From Argopecten irradians (lineage: Eukaryota > Mollusca > Bivalvia > Pectinida > Pectinidae): 64,000 nucleotides of DNA. How positions within the stretch are numbered: the first letter of the stretch is position 1; each line of letters opens with the position of its first letter. Location of the stretch: the NCBI RefSeq assembly GCF_041381155.1, contig NC_091142.1:28533963-28597962 (forward strand). The letters run 5' to 3'. The position numbers were made by a program, and so were the translations under genes. This document shows positions 38,401-49,100 of the stretch, one piece after another. Under the pieces are notes generated by a model that saw only the letters and a program-made list of their open reading frames with translations, ran no database searches and was not told where the DNA came from.

Positions 38401-39850
38401 TAGGGGTAATCTGTCGTATGTATGTGAGCGTCCTGTTAACTTAACCGACGCTGATGTAATTGCCCGAGAGTCGAGTGGCATGTGTACTGATGTGGTTACT
38501 GGGATCAGTCTGGAGGTAATGTATGCGGAGACAGGAAAATCAGACAACCAGCCCATCTACGAGGTGATAGGGGCGGCCATCAGGTAACACTATACACAGC
38601 TCCTGTATAGGATAGCATGTCCATTTACTATGGAGACACACATATTAATAGTTATATACTCATTAGGACAGAAATAAATTGTCCACCTTTATAATTGTTT
38701 TACTGCGGCTATCATCAATAAAAAAATATATTTTTCTTTGAAATAATGAATATTTCAGTCACTGGCAAGTGCTGATCTTATAGTATTCATATTACAGAGT
38801 TATGTGCACTTGCAGGTAGGTATTGATTGTGACGTCATGTGTTTGCGAGCGTAACGTCATATATTTAGGAGAAAATGACATGAATTGCCCTCGCAAAATA
38901 ATGACGTAACAATCAATACCTACCCGCAAGGGAGCTAACTCTGTAATATGCAAAGACGGAATAAGAATGTGAATGCTACATCATAGTATGTCAATCAAGA
39001 TAATAGATGATATATTTAATATAGTTGTGAACTTCTTGATTTCAATAGACAATTTTAATATTAATAATTTGTAACTTTATCAGCTACACCAATATCACTC
39101 TGAACCTGACCTGTGGTACGAGTGGTGACCCGGCGTGTCAGGGCTCAGGGGTACAGGCCTTCCCCATACACAGTACCGTCAACTTTGTCAAGGTGTCCGC
39201 CCAAACTCCACCAAGGATTGACAGGTAGGCATCTTTCATACGTAGGCATCTTTCATACGTCCACATATGAGCATAATTGAATTTAAATTAACAATAGCAT
39301 TGTATTTTAAATAATGTATCAAATTGATTTTAAATTTTCAAATAATTGAATTTCAAATTGCATTATGTTTCTCTCTTTTCATTAAGTACTTTAAACAAAC
39401 TACAAGTTACAGGCATTTAAATAAATTATAATTTCTGCTTGCTCTGTCATTTATTTTATTTAACTGTAACTGATTTTCATGATCTGTAATTGCCCACAAC
39501 ATATGAAGTATCATTGATAAAAATAATTTGGTCACAATATTTAGGCAACCATACAAAATCATTATCAACTGATAATAAAAATATGGTTCCACTGTGTTTC
39601 AAAGATGTATTCTGTTAACAATTATCAGACTGAGAGTGATACTATATTCTGATTGGTATACAGGTGGCTGGAATTTTACGACGAGTCTATCTGCAATAGA
39701 GACACATGCTGGGAAGAACTTATCTATCCACTGTCTAGTGCCTATGATGGAGACTCTAAAGAATTTGCTCTCTCCATGGTGCTTGTCCTTATCCTCTTCA
39801 TCATCGGTTACCTCATGCTTGTCCGTCCTTGGTGGTCCATCAACATATAA
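20435..39850 (+). CDS. TCTN2: tectonic-2-like ciliary transition-zone protein
   Basis: Tectonics are secreted or membrane-anchored glycoproteins of the MKS complex at the ciliary transition zone. I joined 21 exons, 1073 codons, all in phase: 20435-20492, 20981-21126, 21676-21782, 22019-22114, 22655-22756, 23364-23410, 23722-23786, 24239-24335, 24778-24860, 25727-25889, 28680-28747, 29728-29896, 30220-30335, 34036-34283, 34645-35459, 36038-36145, 36318-36438, 37705-37809, 38404-38583, 39084-39224, 39664-39850. A signal peptide opens the chain (residues 1-18). The cysteine signature PCPCDLTFYVCDINCCCD is at 421-438, followed by DWFPLMCVY and LLGYFY. GLCTNAGRRPILFGENSF, CWEELIYPL and a C-terminal membrane helix (about 1047-1065, then RPWW) match human TCTN2 in order. 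At 1073 residues it is much longer than human TCTN2 (about 700), through a longer N-terminal region and a Thr-rich insert in the 815-bp exon 15. TCTN1/3 orthology is less likely. Confidence 0.93.
23041..23270. repeat. AAGGGAGA-type tandem repeat in TCTN2 intron 5
   Basis: About a dozen units of 19-20 bp (AAGGGAGACAATAATCTCTC and variants) occur in a row, with a higher-order period of about 59 bp. It is a simple intronic satellite with no coding support. Confidence 0.85.
25909..26213. mobile_element. ATCCTTGATACTCC-TIR MITE, copy A
   Basis: The start ATCCTTGATACTCCAGGGG is mirrored by the end GGAGTATCGAGGAT. The 305-bp element begins 19 bp inside TCTN2 intron 10, right behind the exon-10 donor (A|GTATGG at 25889/25890). 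Other copies are at 40965-41313 and 45556-45840, with a fragment near 42830-42985. There is no transposase and no clear target duplication. Confidence 0.75.
26214..28679. other. remainder of TCTN2 intron 10
   Basis: I find no exon here. Around 27425-27600 is an interspersed repeat containing ACAACCACCTGCTTA and CTTATAGACAGGTTTGATTG. Related fragments occur at about 2540-2670 and 48455-48530. The rest is unremarkable AT-rich intron. Confidence 0.5.
28773..28918. mobile_element. TTACAGAGTTA palindromic MITE, diverged copy
   Basis: The start TTACAGAGTTACCTC pairs imperfectly with the end GTAGGGTTCTGTAA, and the inner arm contains GACGTCACAATCAGTACCTA. It begins about 25 bp inside TCTN2 intron 11. 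A cleaner copy lies at 38791-38949 and a partial one at 46455-46590. Confidence 0.6.
29141..29300. repeat. long intronic hairpin (about 65-bp arms)
   Basis: The arm from TTAAGCATTGAAGTCACTAT is the near-exact reverse complement of the arm ending ATAGTGACTTCAATGCTTAT. The loop itself holds a second hairpin, GAATCCGCGTAGCGGATTC. It lies in TCTN2 intron 11 and would fold in the pre-mRNA. It is probably a palindromic MITE. Confidence 0.85.
30660..33748. mobile_element. interspersed element of ~320-bp internal tandem units
   Basis: Beginning with a hairpin (GGTCACCTGAGACGAAGTCT and its mirror) and ending GGTGACCGTTAAGGCCCATGGGCCTC, it fills most of TCTN2 intron 13. Inside are about five imperfect units of about 320 bp sharing AAATAGGCTAAAACTTC, GAATTATATGACCCTGGGG and CCCCTGGGGAGGGGGTCAAG. 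No ORF spans it. A related fragment lies at 60690-60800. A 1-kb element has inserted into it at 32264. Confidence 0.75.
32264..33264. mobile_element. nested pogo/Tc1-like MITE with TA target site
   Basis: The termini CAGTGGAACTTCCCAAAACC and GGTTTCGGGAGGTTCCACTG are inverted, and the 1001-bp element is bounded by TA (32262-32263 and 33265-33266). Removing it restores the surrounding unit (ATTCTGGA joined to GTAGAATCAAAT), as seen in sister units. CAGTGGAACCTC-type ends with TA target sites suggest pogo/Tigger relatives. There is no transposase ORF. Confidence 0.8.
35554..35696 (+). mobile_element. tRNA-derived SINE with 15-bp target duplication
   Basis: The 143-bp insert starts with a tRNA-like head (TGGCGCAGTGGTAGAAGG, A box; GGAAGTTCAATGCCC, B-box region). 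It is flanked by perfect copies of AAAGTTGAATACACG (35539-35553 and 35697-35711), the hallmark of LINE-mediated retroposition. It lies in TCTN2 intron 15. Confidence 0.85.
36450..37500 (+). mobile_element. SINE split by a later insertion
   Basis: A tRNA-like head (CAGTGGTTAAGGTGTTCCAC; GCAAGTTTGAAACTC) runs to about 36549. The SINE body resumes after about 37440 (CTCTGGGTACTCCCACTTTC, AAACCTGGC), matching the same order in the intact SINE at 14427-14640. The intervening sequence is a separate element. Confidence 0.65.
36550..37440. mobile_element. CCCACCAT element with 148-bp internal units, copy 1
   Basis: It runs from CCCACCATTATCAGATGGTG to TTGGTGGGCGCCAAGATCCC and contains about five units of about 148 bp, each with AACAAGATGGCCGCCAGGCT, TTGAAGTTTGTTACCGC and CCCCTAGGGGTCTAGTTG. 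Short ORFs across it are by-products of the repeat. A truncated copy is at 47232-47640. It lies in TCTN2 intron 17. Confidence 0.75.
37945..38060 (-). repeat. interspersed repeat shared with 43095-43190
   Basis: GTCAGATTTTGGTTTTCATC, ACGGATAAGTGGCACTGGT and GTTCAGGGGAAAAAAGTTG align in order with the reverse complement of 43095-43190 (ACGGATAAGTCGCCCTGG, TTTCAGGGGAAAAAGTCG). It lies in TCTN2 intron 18 and is non-coding. Confidence 0.6.
38791..38949. mobile_element. TTACAGAGTTA palindromic MITE
   Basis: Long mirrored arms run from ATTACAGAGTTATGTGCACT through AGGTATTGATTGTGACGTCA and back to GACGTAACAATCAATACCTA and AACTCTGTAAT. This is the best-preserved of three copies in the window. It lies in TCTN2 intron 19. 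Confidence 0.8.
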
Positions 39851-39900
39851 CAGGTCATCACTAGTCTGTCGGCACCAGATACAGGTTACCGAGGGGATCA

Positions 39901-40076
39901 GTCGTCATGGAGACTGAATACTATTGAAAATTGATCACCTCAAAAACTGGTAACCATAAACATTGTTCACCTCAGTGAAAGATAACCATGGAAACTGTAA
40001 CTGGTAACCTTGGACATCATTGACTGGTCACCATGGAAACTAACTGGTTACCATGGCAATTTGTCACCATGGAAAC
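39901..40076 (+). promoter_or_regulatory. cluster of X-box-like (RFX) sites after TCTN2
   Basis: GTCGTCATGGAGAC (39901-39914), GTCACCATGGAAAC (40027-40040) and GTCACCATGGAAAC (40063-40076) fit the RYYNYYATRRNRAC X-box consensus at every position. GTTACCATGGCAAT (40047-40060) and ATAACCATGGAAAC (39982-39995) miss by one. RFX factors drive ciliary genes, usually from promoter X-boxes. Here the sites lie in the 3' UTR and could equally be a small degenerate tandem repeat. Confidence 0.4.
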
Positions 40077-40964
40077 TGGTCATCAAGATTCTCTTGTATC
40101 TGGATTAGGCTATCAGAATCGGCATTAAAGATTCCATTACTTCTATTTAAAGAAGCTGGAATTATCCTTGATTCTATTTTCAGATTTAGTGCTTCAGACA
40201 TGTCTCATCATTGTGGTGTTTGAAAATATATATTGGATCAGGGAGAAATGAGGAGTGTGAAAATTGTTCTCTTGTGCCAACTACACAATCTTATGTCCAT
40301 GATATAACATTCCATTATTTATATTGTCATTTTTAGTGTCTCTCGATTTGAAAAGGAATGCCAGTATCTGTATATTATAAATACTTTTGTCACTAGGTTT
40401 ATATCATAAAAAACTTCTCCAGAAAATACAGAGTTATAACTAATTTTCTATGTCTATGTTAAAGATCAGAATAGAGTTTGGTTCAGGTGCTTATTTTGTT
40501 TAATTCTTTTTTTTTCTGTTAATGACTTAATGAGATATTTATTAGCTAATCATGGAATCTAAATATCAAAGATCTTATGAATACTTATTTTCATAATATT
40601 CAAATTTTGATGATACATATAAATGTAAATGCAAACATATTAAATGCATAAACCTAATAATGGATCAAACTTCCAAGCTTTCAGACATTCTTAGTTTGGT
40701 GTTAATATATACACATATCATGACTAAAGGTTCACAGGTTTGAAATCTGAATTATGTACAAATGTATATGAAATGTACCCAGGTTTATGATATTGTGAAG
40801 AGGAAGGTAAGAAAGAGGTGATTTATAAGTTGTGAGAAGTGATGTGAATTTAAACGTGTTACTTAAAGATGTTAACGAAAACTTTATTTATTTTACAATT
40901 TGGATACCCACGATGTATCTGTTTTACTCATTGAGCTTGTTATGTCAATTGCATGCTTAGTACC

Positions 40965-41313
40965 ATCCTTGATGCTCCAGGGGTTACTATTACTGACATA
41001 ATATCCATCCTTGGACTGTATATAGTAAAATAGTGAAGGACTGTGATTAGTCAGATTTTTTCTTTTGAACTGCATTCAGAAGAAAAAATCTGGCTATCAC
41101 AGTCCTGCAAAGACTTACCTTGAAAACTACAGAGAGGATGACACCCAACTTCAAAGCCACACAGTCAACCACAAAGTATCATTATACGATTCTTATGATG
41201 TACATCAAAGGACTAAATTACAGTTTCTGCACTGTTGACTCTTAAGTTTTACTATAAGATAGTCTAGGGGTGGATATAATGATAGTAATAGTAACCCCTG
41301 GAGTATCGAGGAT
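40965..41313. mobile_element. ATCCTTGATACTCC-TIR MITE, copy B (rearranged)
   Basis: The start ATCCTTGATGCTCCAGGGG and end CCCCTGGAGTATCGAGGAT are mirrored. Compared with copies A and C, the middle is inverted: CTTCAAAGCCACACAGTC here is the reverse complement of the internal block GGCTTTGAAGTT elsewhere. AAGAAAAAATCTGGC mirrors GTCAGATTTTTTCTT nearby. Confidence 0.7.
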
Positions 41314-43094
41314 AGCTTTTACATGTACAATGTATATACTTGGGTTACTAGTACCAGATATATATATGCAAGAGATGAGTTTAAGGTGCGAGTGGTTGTG
41401 AAGAAGAAAATAAGGTTGAGAAGAGTAAATGTGATGTAAGTTAAGTGAGCTAGAGAGCTATACTGTGATATAAATCTGTTTATACTTCACGATTATGTAA
41501 AATGTTTCTTGACTCACTAGAACAGTATAAAAATAATGTCTAGAAAATGAATTCCTTTTAGGAGTCCTAGTGTTCTGGTAATCAAAATTTCGTTTGTGTC
41601 TGTTTGTAGACTGGGCTACGAGCCTACAAGTATGAAAATTTTGTTCATCAATATGGGGCTTGAATTCAGTTCGCAAATTTAAAGATTTGTTCATCACCTT
41701 TTTGACGCCTCGATTCCAATTGGCCAGGCATAGATTAAGACTACACAAAACTGTCTAGATTTGCAATAATTTCGTCTTATTAGTACCTTTTCATTTGTTT
41801 TCAATTTTTTAAACGTCCTGGGCGCTTGTTGGGTTAAATACGGTCTCCAGACATTATGCCTCAAAATTAGTTTATGTAAAATAAAATGATTAGTGTGAGA
41901 AGCAAGCTTTTCCATGTCCATACAGATATTCCAGAGAAATAGTTGGCTCTCAAATTTTTTGTAAGATAATATGAAAGTCCAGGACTTCTATTCAAATATT
42001 GCTTCACTTTCTTAAGCTTCAAATGTTATGCAAGGCAAATGTTTACTCAAACCGTCCAAATATATTAGATTTGTGATTAATGATTCTGTGTGGTTGTTCT
42101 AGAATGATCTAAGGTTTAAAAGGTGTGCAAGTAGATTTAGTTCAAATCTATTTATAACTTAATGCATTTTAATTAAAATAAATGTACATGTATACGATTC
42201 ATTTCAGAAATTATTTGTGTTTTTTCCCAATGGATATACATGTATTGAGCAATTCTTAAAATGACCGCAAATCAGCATATTCAAGATAGCAGACAAAATG
42301 TATTTTTGAGTACAGTATAACCTGTCGAAACAGGCCATTGTTTAATTGGGATCCCGATCTATTCCGACTTAATTGTATGGCATTTTCCATCATAATTTAT
42401 AGTAATTACAACCTATATAATCCAGAACCTGACTCTACTGTCCAATTATGCTGGTCCCAGAGAAATCCGGTTTTGACAAGTTACACTGTAGTATCTTTTG
42501 TATTGGTTCCTTCTGTTTCCACTTTTAATGTTTACTTTGAATTCTTGAAGATATCTTGACTTGCAGTTGCAATAATCTTTTATCACCTAAAGACAAAACA
42601 CATGCAGTTCTATCATAAAGTCACTGTAACCTTGATTTCTAAGGTCAATTGTCAATATTCTCCACTAAATTTTGTCAAGACAAAAACTTCCAAGAATATA
42701 TAAGAAGATATGGCAGTGGCACTTTACTCAGAGGTCAACATTTCAAAGAGTATGCCAATTAAGTCAATTGATCAATGCCAACTGCCCAGCACATTGTCAT
42801 AGCAAATCTAAAGGCTGTGTGTGTCACCTGTGGTATGGTTTGTTCCTTTGGTCTACACTGGCTTTGACGTTAGGCAGTGCTCTCTGTGTCATTTTTAAAA
42901 GATTGGTCACTTTTTGTTCTCGTGAACTGCCTTCGGGTTTGCCGACATATTCCAGGGGTGGATCTCACGACACTAGTATAGGTATACATTTGTACATGTA
43001 TTGAGCAATTCAAACCAGTTATAATTTCCAAATCTTGGGCTATAGCCACAATGTCATATACATTAGCAAATGTCACCCATTTAATTACCATGTT

Positions 43095-43190
43095 TTCCGG
43101 AATATAAGTCACGACTTTTTCCCCTGAAAATTGGGAGTGTGACCTATACACCAGGGCGACTTATCCGTGCAAAAAAACCCGAAATCTGAC
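43095..43190 (+). repeat. interspersed repeat, second copy
   Basis: This is the opposite-strand relative of 37945-38060, with TTCCGGAATATAAGTCACGA, CCCCTGAAAATTGGGAGTG and GGGCGACTTATCCGTGC. It is non-coding. Confidence 0.6.
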
Positions 43191-43580
43191 GATGTTGTAG
43201 TTTACACTGGGTTGTGGTTCAATATTAGCAGAGTACAGTGAAGTTTAAACACTGGTTTCCAAGAGGGCGACACATCAGGCGATGCAGGTATAATTCATTC
43301 CTAGTTATTTGAATCTGAGAATCCGTGGATAAATCCATGGTGCTTTGTTTGAAGTTTCAGACAGGTTAATATTAAATTAGAAGATACGTTTGGTGTTAAG
43401 AGTACCCTTTACCTTAAAATGCTAACATTTATTTCTAGGGTAGAGGGGCTAATTGCCTGTAGAATCTACAAGCAACTAGGAAAGACAAATAACAAAGACG
43501 GGAACAAATTTTTAATAACTTTTTTAATCCCTTCTGAATGCACATTCATGTATTATTTCATTATGTTGCTGTCAACACAG

Positions 43581-43741
43581 GATTTCAACAAAAGGCACAG
43601 CTTTATTACTTCCTCTGTATGTGGATGGCACACGATGATTTCATTGAAAACTTTGACCCAGACTTACAAGGACGAGTTGTTCATGTGTTCAGTGACAATT
43701 ATGGCGACTCTGAAATACCAGTGACCGCGGGAAATAAATAA
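43581..43741 (+). CDS. possible exon of an unrecognised gene
   Basis: After an acceptor-like GTCAACACAG|GA, a protein-like frame reads FQQKAQLYYFLCMWMAHDDF and FDPDLQGRVVHVFSDNYGDS before a stop. The composition looks natural (mixed acidic, aromatic and aliphatic residues, no repeat). I recognise no family and cannot connect it upstream. It may be an exon, a captured fragment or chance. Confidence 0.3.
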
Positions 43742-43918
43742 AATGAAAATTCTCGATATCTACAAACGGTGACTCACCGATAAAGTCATCGCTTTTTCAA
43801 TCACAGGAAACAGGAGCCATCATGAAAAAAAATACCAGCCCTTTCTATTCCACGGTTCGCTCAATTGACAGTAAGAATAGAAAACGCTTATTCACCCCCT
43901 AGACATCAATAATTGCAG

Positions 43919-44187
43919 GTGACAAGCTGGTTTTCGAAAAAGTTGACAATTCGATAAAATCCACAAGAAACCAGTCTGTGATCAGTGTGGATATGCCAGA
44001 GAAAAGTTTAGGGTTTGTTGAACAAGAGATCGAAAAGCTGATGGCGATACGGAAAACACTTTCAATAGAACTCGCCAAGAATAAGGAAGAATTGAACATG
44101 GAAAAGATGACACCTGTCCCCCCTAGGGAGACCATCCTTCTAAACATGTTATTCTTGCCACCATATCCACCTGAACAGCAGAATTAA
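43919..44187 (+). CDS. possible terminal coiled-coil exon, unrecognised
   Basis: After AATTGCAG|GT the frame reads DKLVFEKVDNSIKSTRNQSV, then a charged, heptad-like stretch (LGFVEQEIEKLMAIRKTLSI, ELAKNKEELNMEKM) and a Pro-rich end (PPYPPEQQN) before TAA at 44185-44187. The coiled-coil character makes it more credible than the exon at 43581. No known domain is recognised, and no partner exon is proven. Confidence 0.35.
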
Positions 44188-44344
44188 AAAGGATGATTGA
44201 TGGAATGAAAAAAAATTCTCGACTTGCGTACAAATTTACTGAATTTTCTGTTGTTAATTCCTTGCCAAGGACTGCTGGTATGTTAACTTTCCAAGCAGTT
44301 CACAAACTGTGGTTATATGTAAAGTTCTTTAAGATGTAACTTCA

Positions 44345-44790
44345 ATATATGGATGTTTGTTTGTTTGTTTGATTAATTAATGTCCTATTAACAGCTATGG
44401 TCATGTAAGGATGGACTCCTATGTATGCGGTGTGTTGTGTGTATGTTGTGCGAGGTGCGTGTTTTGGGAGACTGCGGTATATTCATGTAGTGTCTTCTTG
44501 TATAGTGGAACTGTTGCCCTTTTTATAGTGCTATATCACTGAAGCATGCCGCCGAAGACACCAAGCAACACACCCCATTCCATTATACTGACAACGGGCG
44601 AGCCAGTCCTCCCACTCCCTGTATGCTGAGCGCTAAGCAGGAGCAGAAACTATTACTTTTAGAGACTTTAGTGTGTCTCGTCCAGGGGACAGAACCCAGA
44701 GCCTTCCTCACAAGGGCGAACACTCAACTCAAGGCCAAAAGTGAGGCGGTGCCAAGGGAGGCATTAGGAAGGATAAAGTCAATAAGGAAG
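44345..44790 (-). mobile_element. SINE-like repeat, reverse orientation
   Basis: TTAATGTCCTATTAACAGCT followed by ATGGTCATGTAAGGATG is the mirror of the tail of the SINE at 14427-14640. The remaining 5' part (AGCATGCCGCCGAAGACACC, CCAGGGGACAGAACCCAGAG) differs, so this is either another SINE subfamily or a longer composite. Confidence 0.55.
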
Positions 44791-45555
44791 AAGAGAAAAA
44801 ATAAGATCCTAAATTTAGTCGCTTTTACGATCATGCAATAGGGGCAGCAGGTACCATTCTAAAGCCCTACCTGCAGAGCCATCAATATATGGAGCTGTTT
44901 GTTCTACACCATAACTGGTGAGAGGTCATGTAACTATGGCATCACATCACAACTGTCAGTTTTGTTTATGGAGAGGGGCTTATGAAATCAGACTTGACCA
45001 ATTGCCATGCTCATACTATTATCCCATTCATTCTGTGCCTGTAGTACTCACTCAGTTTGTCTGGGTAGTAGTACACCTTTGCTTTTCGAAGTAATCCTGT
45101 GTTGATAATAACACAAGAAAAAATCAGTAGTTCACAGAAAATAAATAAATTCAGGACTTTTCATCACTGATTGAACATGTGTACTTAAATATCAATCTCA
45201 TACAGATCTTAATTATCTTATTGGATTTTAAAATCCCAACACATATACAGCCTTTATTAAAATGCTGATTAAAAATGAAGAAAAAAAAGAGATAGTAACT
45301 GAATATAATGTTTACAACTCTTTGTTGCCAGATCCTTGATATAATAACATTCTATTTGTATATATTAAATTAGGTATATTTTCAGTGTAACTGGAAAAAA
45401 AAAAATTAAATGTCATAAAACAAGAAAAATTGACTTTCTTATTGCTGGATTATGTCAAATATTTAATACACGACTGTAAAATCTGAACCTCATTATATCA
45501 AACTGGAATAACTTGAAGACACTTCTTACAACAATTGACCAATCGCGAGGCAGTC

Positions 45556-45840
45556 ATCCTCAATACTCCAGGGGTTCCAATCATCCCTGGACTATCTCAT
45601 AGTAAAACTGGAGGCAACAAAACAAACCAGACAATTTTGTCATTTAGCGGTAAAAGGTACACTGTGGTTGGCTGTGTGGCTTTGAAGTTTGGCGTCGCTC
45701 TCTCTGTATTCTTCAAAGAAAATCTTTGTAGTTCTGTGATTGGTTCAGATTGGTTCCCCTGAGCTGCCTCCAATTTTGCTATGAGATAGTCTAGGGGTGT
45801 AGAGATCGTAAGTGATCAGAACCCATGGAGTATCTAGGAT
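45556..45840. mobile_element. ATCCTTGATACTCC-TIR MITE, copy C
   Basis: The start ATCCTCAATACTCCAGGGG and end CCCATGGAGTATCTAGGAT are mirrored. The interior shares TGGCTTTGAAGTTTGGCGTC and ATAGTCTAGGGGTG with the other copies. Confidence 0.7.
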
Positions 45841-46158
45841 GCTAGGCAGTGTGTTACCACACCTCTTGCTCACATATAACACATGTGTACCAATTCAATG
45901 TCATAGCTAGCATACAAAATACAAAATGTGATATTAACTGGATGGTTTGATTGATAGCTTCAATTATCAAATATTTCCAATTATCTAAATCCTTTAACTG
46001 AATATTCAGATAAGGAAGACTATATGTTTTCAATGTATATTAGAAAATAAATAAACAATGTTGTTTAAAACAACACATCGTCAAACTCCATCTTCATTCA
46101 GATCCTCACCAATATAACATTTCATATTAAAAATATAAATACCTAATAATACACATCA

Positions 46159-49100
46159 CTAATCCCATTTCATATCTTTGAGTCCATTGTTTCCCTTCAT
46201 GCCACACTTGGCTCCAGCTACTTTACAACCTAGAGTTATTGCCCCTTGTAGACTTTGACCTTGACAAAGGCCAAAAACGGTGGCAGCATTAAAAGTGTCT
46301 CCGGCTCCGAGAGTATCCACAAGAGTTTCTGGAGGAAATACAGGACTAGTACACAGGACTCCGTCTTTACTACTGAGGGCTGCGGCACCCTGGTCTCCCC
46401 AAGCACAGATCACCACCGCCCTATCAACAGACATTTATATATTCTGCATTTACACATTACAGAGTTATCTGCCCTTATGGGTAGGCTTTGGTTGACATTA
46501 TGATATTCGGAGTGAAAAGTCATATCTTTAAACGAAAATAACATATTTTCACTCGCAAAATAACAATGTCACAATTACTATAAACTAGCTAAAAGAGCAG
46601 ATGTATAATTCTTCTAACATGCAAAACCAGAATATATATATTAAAAACAAAAGTCCCACAGGGCCTGTATTATTCACCTTCACATATAGGTGCACAGCTT
46701 TAACAGTTAATTTAAAAACAATCTGACTTGAAATCACAGTTATATACCATCTGCACAAAAAGCAGTTGGAAGTTTTCTTTAATCCATATTTTTGTGATTT
46801 CATTAACTTTCCAGTAAAACACAGTGTATCATTAGAAAGTGTTTAAATATAATATAGAAGTTCAATGTACCACAGCCTCCCAAATTATGTGGACCCAGGG
46901 GAGGCCATCCAATAAAGGCCTTATCTGTAAATAGGACATTAAACCAAATTAACCAACCAATCTACGGGTATGTACATTAATGTATGTGCATTGTATGTAC
47001 CTACCCAGCCTTGCATTTCTTGATGTAAGTGCGGACAACATCTTCTTTAGAAAATAAACGTTCATCATCTGCCTTTTCCTTGGATATAAAAACAACATCT
47101 GCATACTGCATGAGAGTATCTGGAAATAAAATGATAAGAAAGATTAAATGGTACATACATATATATGGAAAATTAGTATACATGTATATGTATAAATCCT
47201 CAATTCACAACACTTATAAAATGTTATATTTTTAGCCCACCATCATCAGATGTGGGCTATTCAAATCACTTTTGTCCGTGGTCCGTGGTCCGTCCTTCCG
47301 TTCTTCCGTCCGTCCGTCCGTTAAAATTCTTGTTATCGCTATTTCTCAATTCACTAACACTTGGGCCAATCAACAAGATGGCCGCCAGGCAGCCATCTTG
47401 GATTTTGATAGTTAAAGTTTGTTATCGCTATTTCTCAGAAAGTGCTGAAGGGATTTTTCTCAAATTTCATATGTAGGTTTCCCTAGGGCCCTTGTTGTGC
47501 ATATTGCGTTTTGGGACCAATCAGTCAACAAGATGGCCGCCAGCAGCCATCTTGGATTTTGATAGTTAAAGATTGTTATCGCTATTTCTCACAAAGTACT
47601 GAAGGGATTTTTCTTTATATTTTTTCTAATACACTGTAATGGAAATTCACAATCAAGGGAATGATATTTCTAGTCATAAGAACAGTTTTATAGTAGTAGA
47701 TACATTTACCTGGTAGTTGTTAGCGTTATCAAAATAAACATTTTTATTATTTTTCAGATTTTAAAAACAAGAGGCCCATAGGGCCTGTATTGCTCACCTG
47801 GTTTGTAATGCTAAGTAATGTTCTGAATATAGATTCATTGTTTCTTTTTCTCTACCTCCAAGGATGGTTCTGGCTAAATTTGGTTACATTCCATTCAGAA
47901 CTCTATGACTAGAAACGATTTAAAAGATTTACCTCTATTTCCCCTACTGGCCCTGCCCCTCGGCCCCCAGGGGGTCAGAGCTAAAATTTATACAAACTCT
48001 ATTCCCCTTCCCCCAAGGATGTTTCTGGCCAAATTTGGTTAGAATCCATGCAGAACTCTATGACTTGTAGCGATTTAAAGGAAATGTTGATGGACGGAAG
48101 ACAGACGACGGATGCCGGACGCCGCACCATAACATAAGCTCACTGGTCCTTCTGGCCAGGTGAGCTAAAAATTACATAATCATTTCAGAAATTTTCGCAA
48201 AAAAAAGGTGCAGCAAGAAAAGACTAAATTATTATTAATCTTTTTCCATTTGCGTAATGTCTTAATCAAAGTAATCTTAGGAAATTCTGACAAACCTAGT
48301 TCGGGACGTCTTGGTTTCTCGAGTTCCAGGGAAATTGTAATCTTCTCACTAACTGTCTCATTGTGTTCCACTATACTACGCATGATCTGACTGTAGGAGT
48401 CAGGTGCTGGTCTCGCCTGAAGGTGTAAATTAACGTGGTAAGAATCTTAATATTCAGTCAAACATGCCTTAATTAGCAACCACCTCTGTACAAAGACTAC
48501 CTGCTTAATAAAACCATTTGCATGAAGGTTTTTTATTTACATCATTCAGCAAACTTAGAATTTTAACATGATGTCAATAATTTGACATGTCATTTTAAAA
48601 GGGCCTTACCTCAATGTGGATCCATTTGTACTGTGAAAGATCTAAGGTTTGGAAATGACTGAAGGATACCTCTGGTAAATTTCTGTAAAATGAATTGTAC
48701 ACAGTAATCTATGTTAGGTTATTCAATTACAGAATAATTCCGGTCTAATTTGAATTCTTATCAATTAGCAATAACAACTAATTTAAGGAAAATCTTCTCT
48801 TTGTAAGTATTATTAATATTATCATGTGATTTTATATGCTTCCTTCCAAGGCTAAACTTAGGGAAATTCAAAAGGACAGCATTAAAGAATTAAAAGAAGG
48901 TAACATTCCTTAACGTATATTTACTCATACAACATCAAGAGTTTTATATTTACTTGGCACAGTGAAGAATAGTTCTGGAACCATTTGATTGGTTGATAAT
49001 CACCATGGAAACGGGTGTTTTGATGTCAGACTCACACACCATAGCATTATCACACTTAACTCCATAACTCTTCAGGTTGTCTCTCAGAAAACTGAAATAA

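Larger units (their letters stand above)
39851..46158. other. convergent intergenic region between TCTN2 and KHK
   Basis: This holds the two 3' ends. TCTN2 3' UTR starts at 39851; a possible polyadenylation signal ATTAAA is at 40124-40129 and an AATAAA at 42177-42182. Two MITE copies, a MITE fragment, a SINE-like repeat and two possible exons of an unrecognised gene are listed separately. The remainder shows no gene that I can support. Confidence 0.5.
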
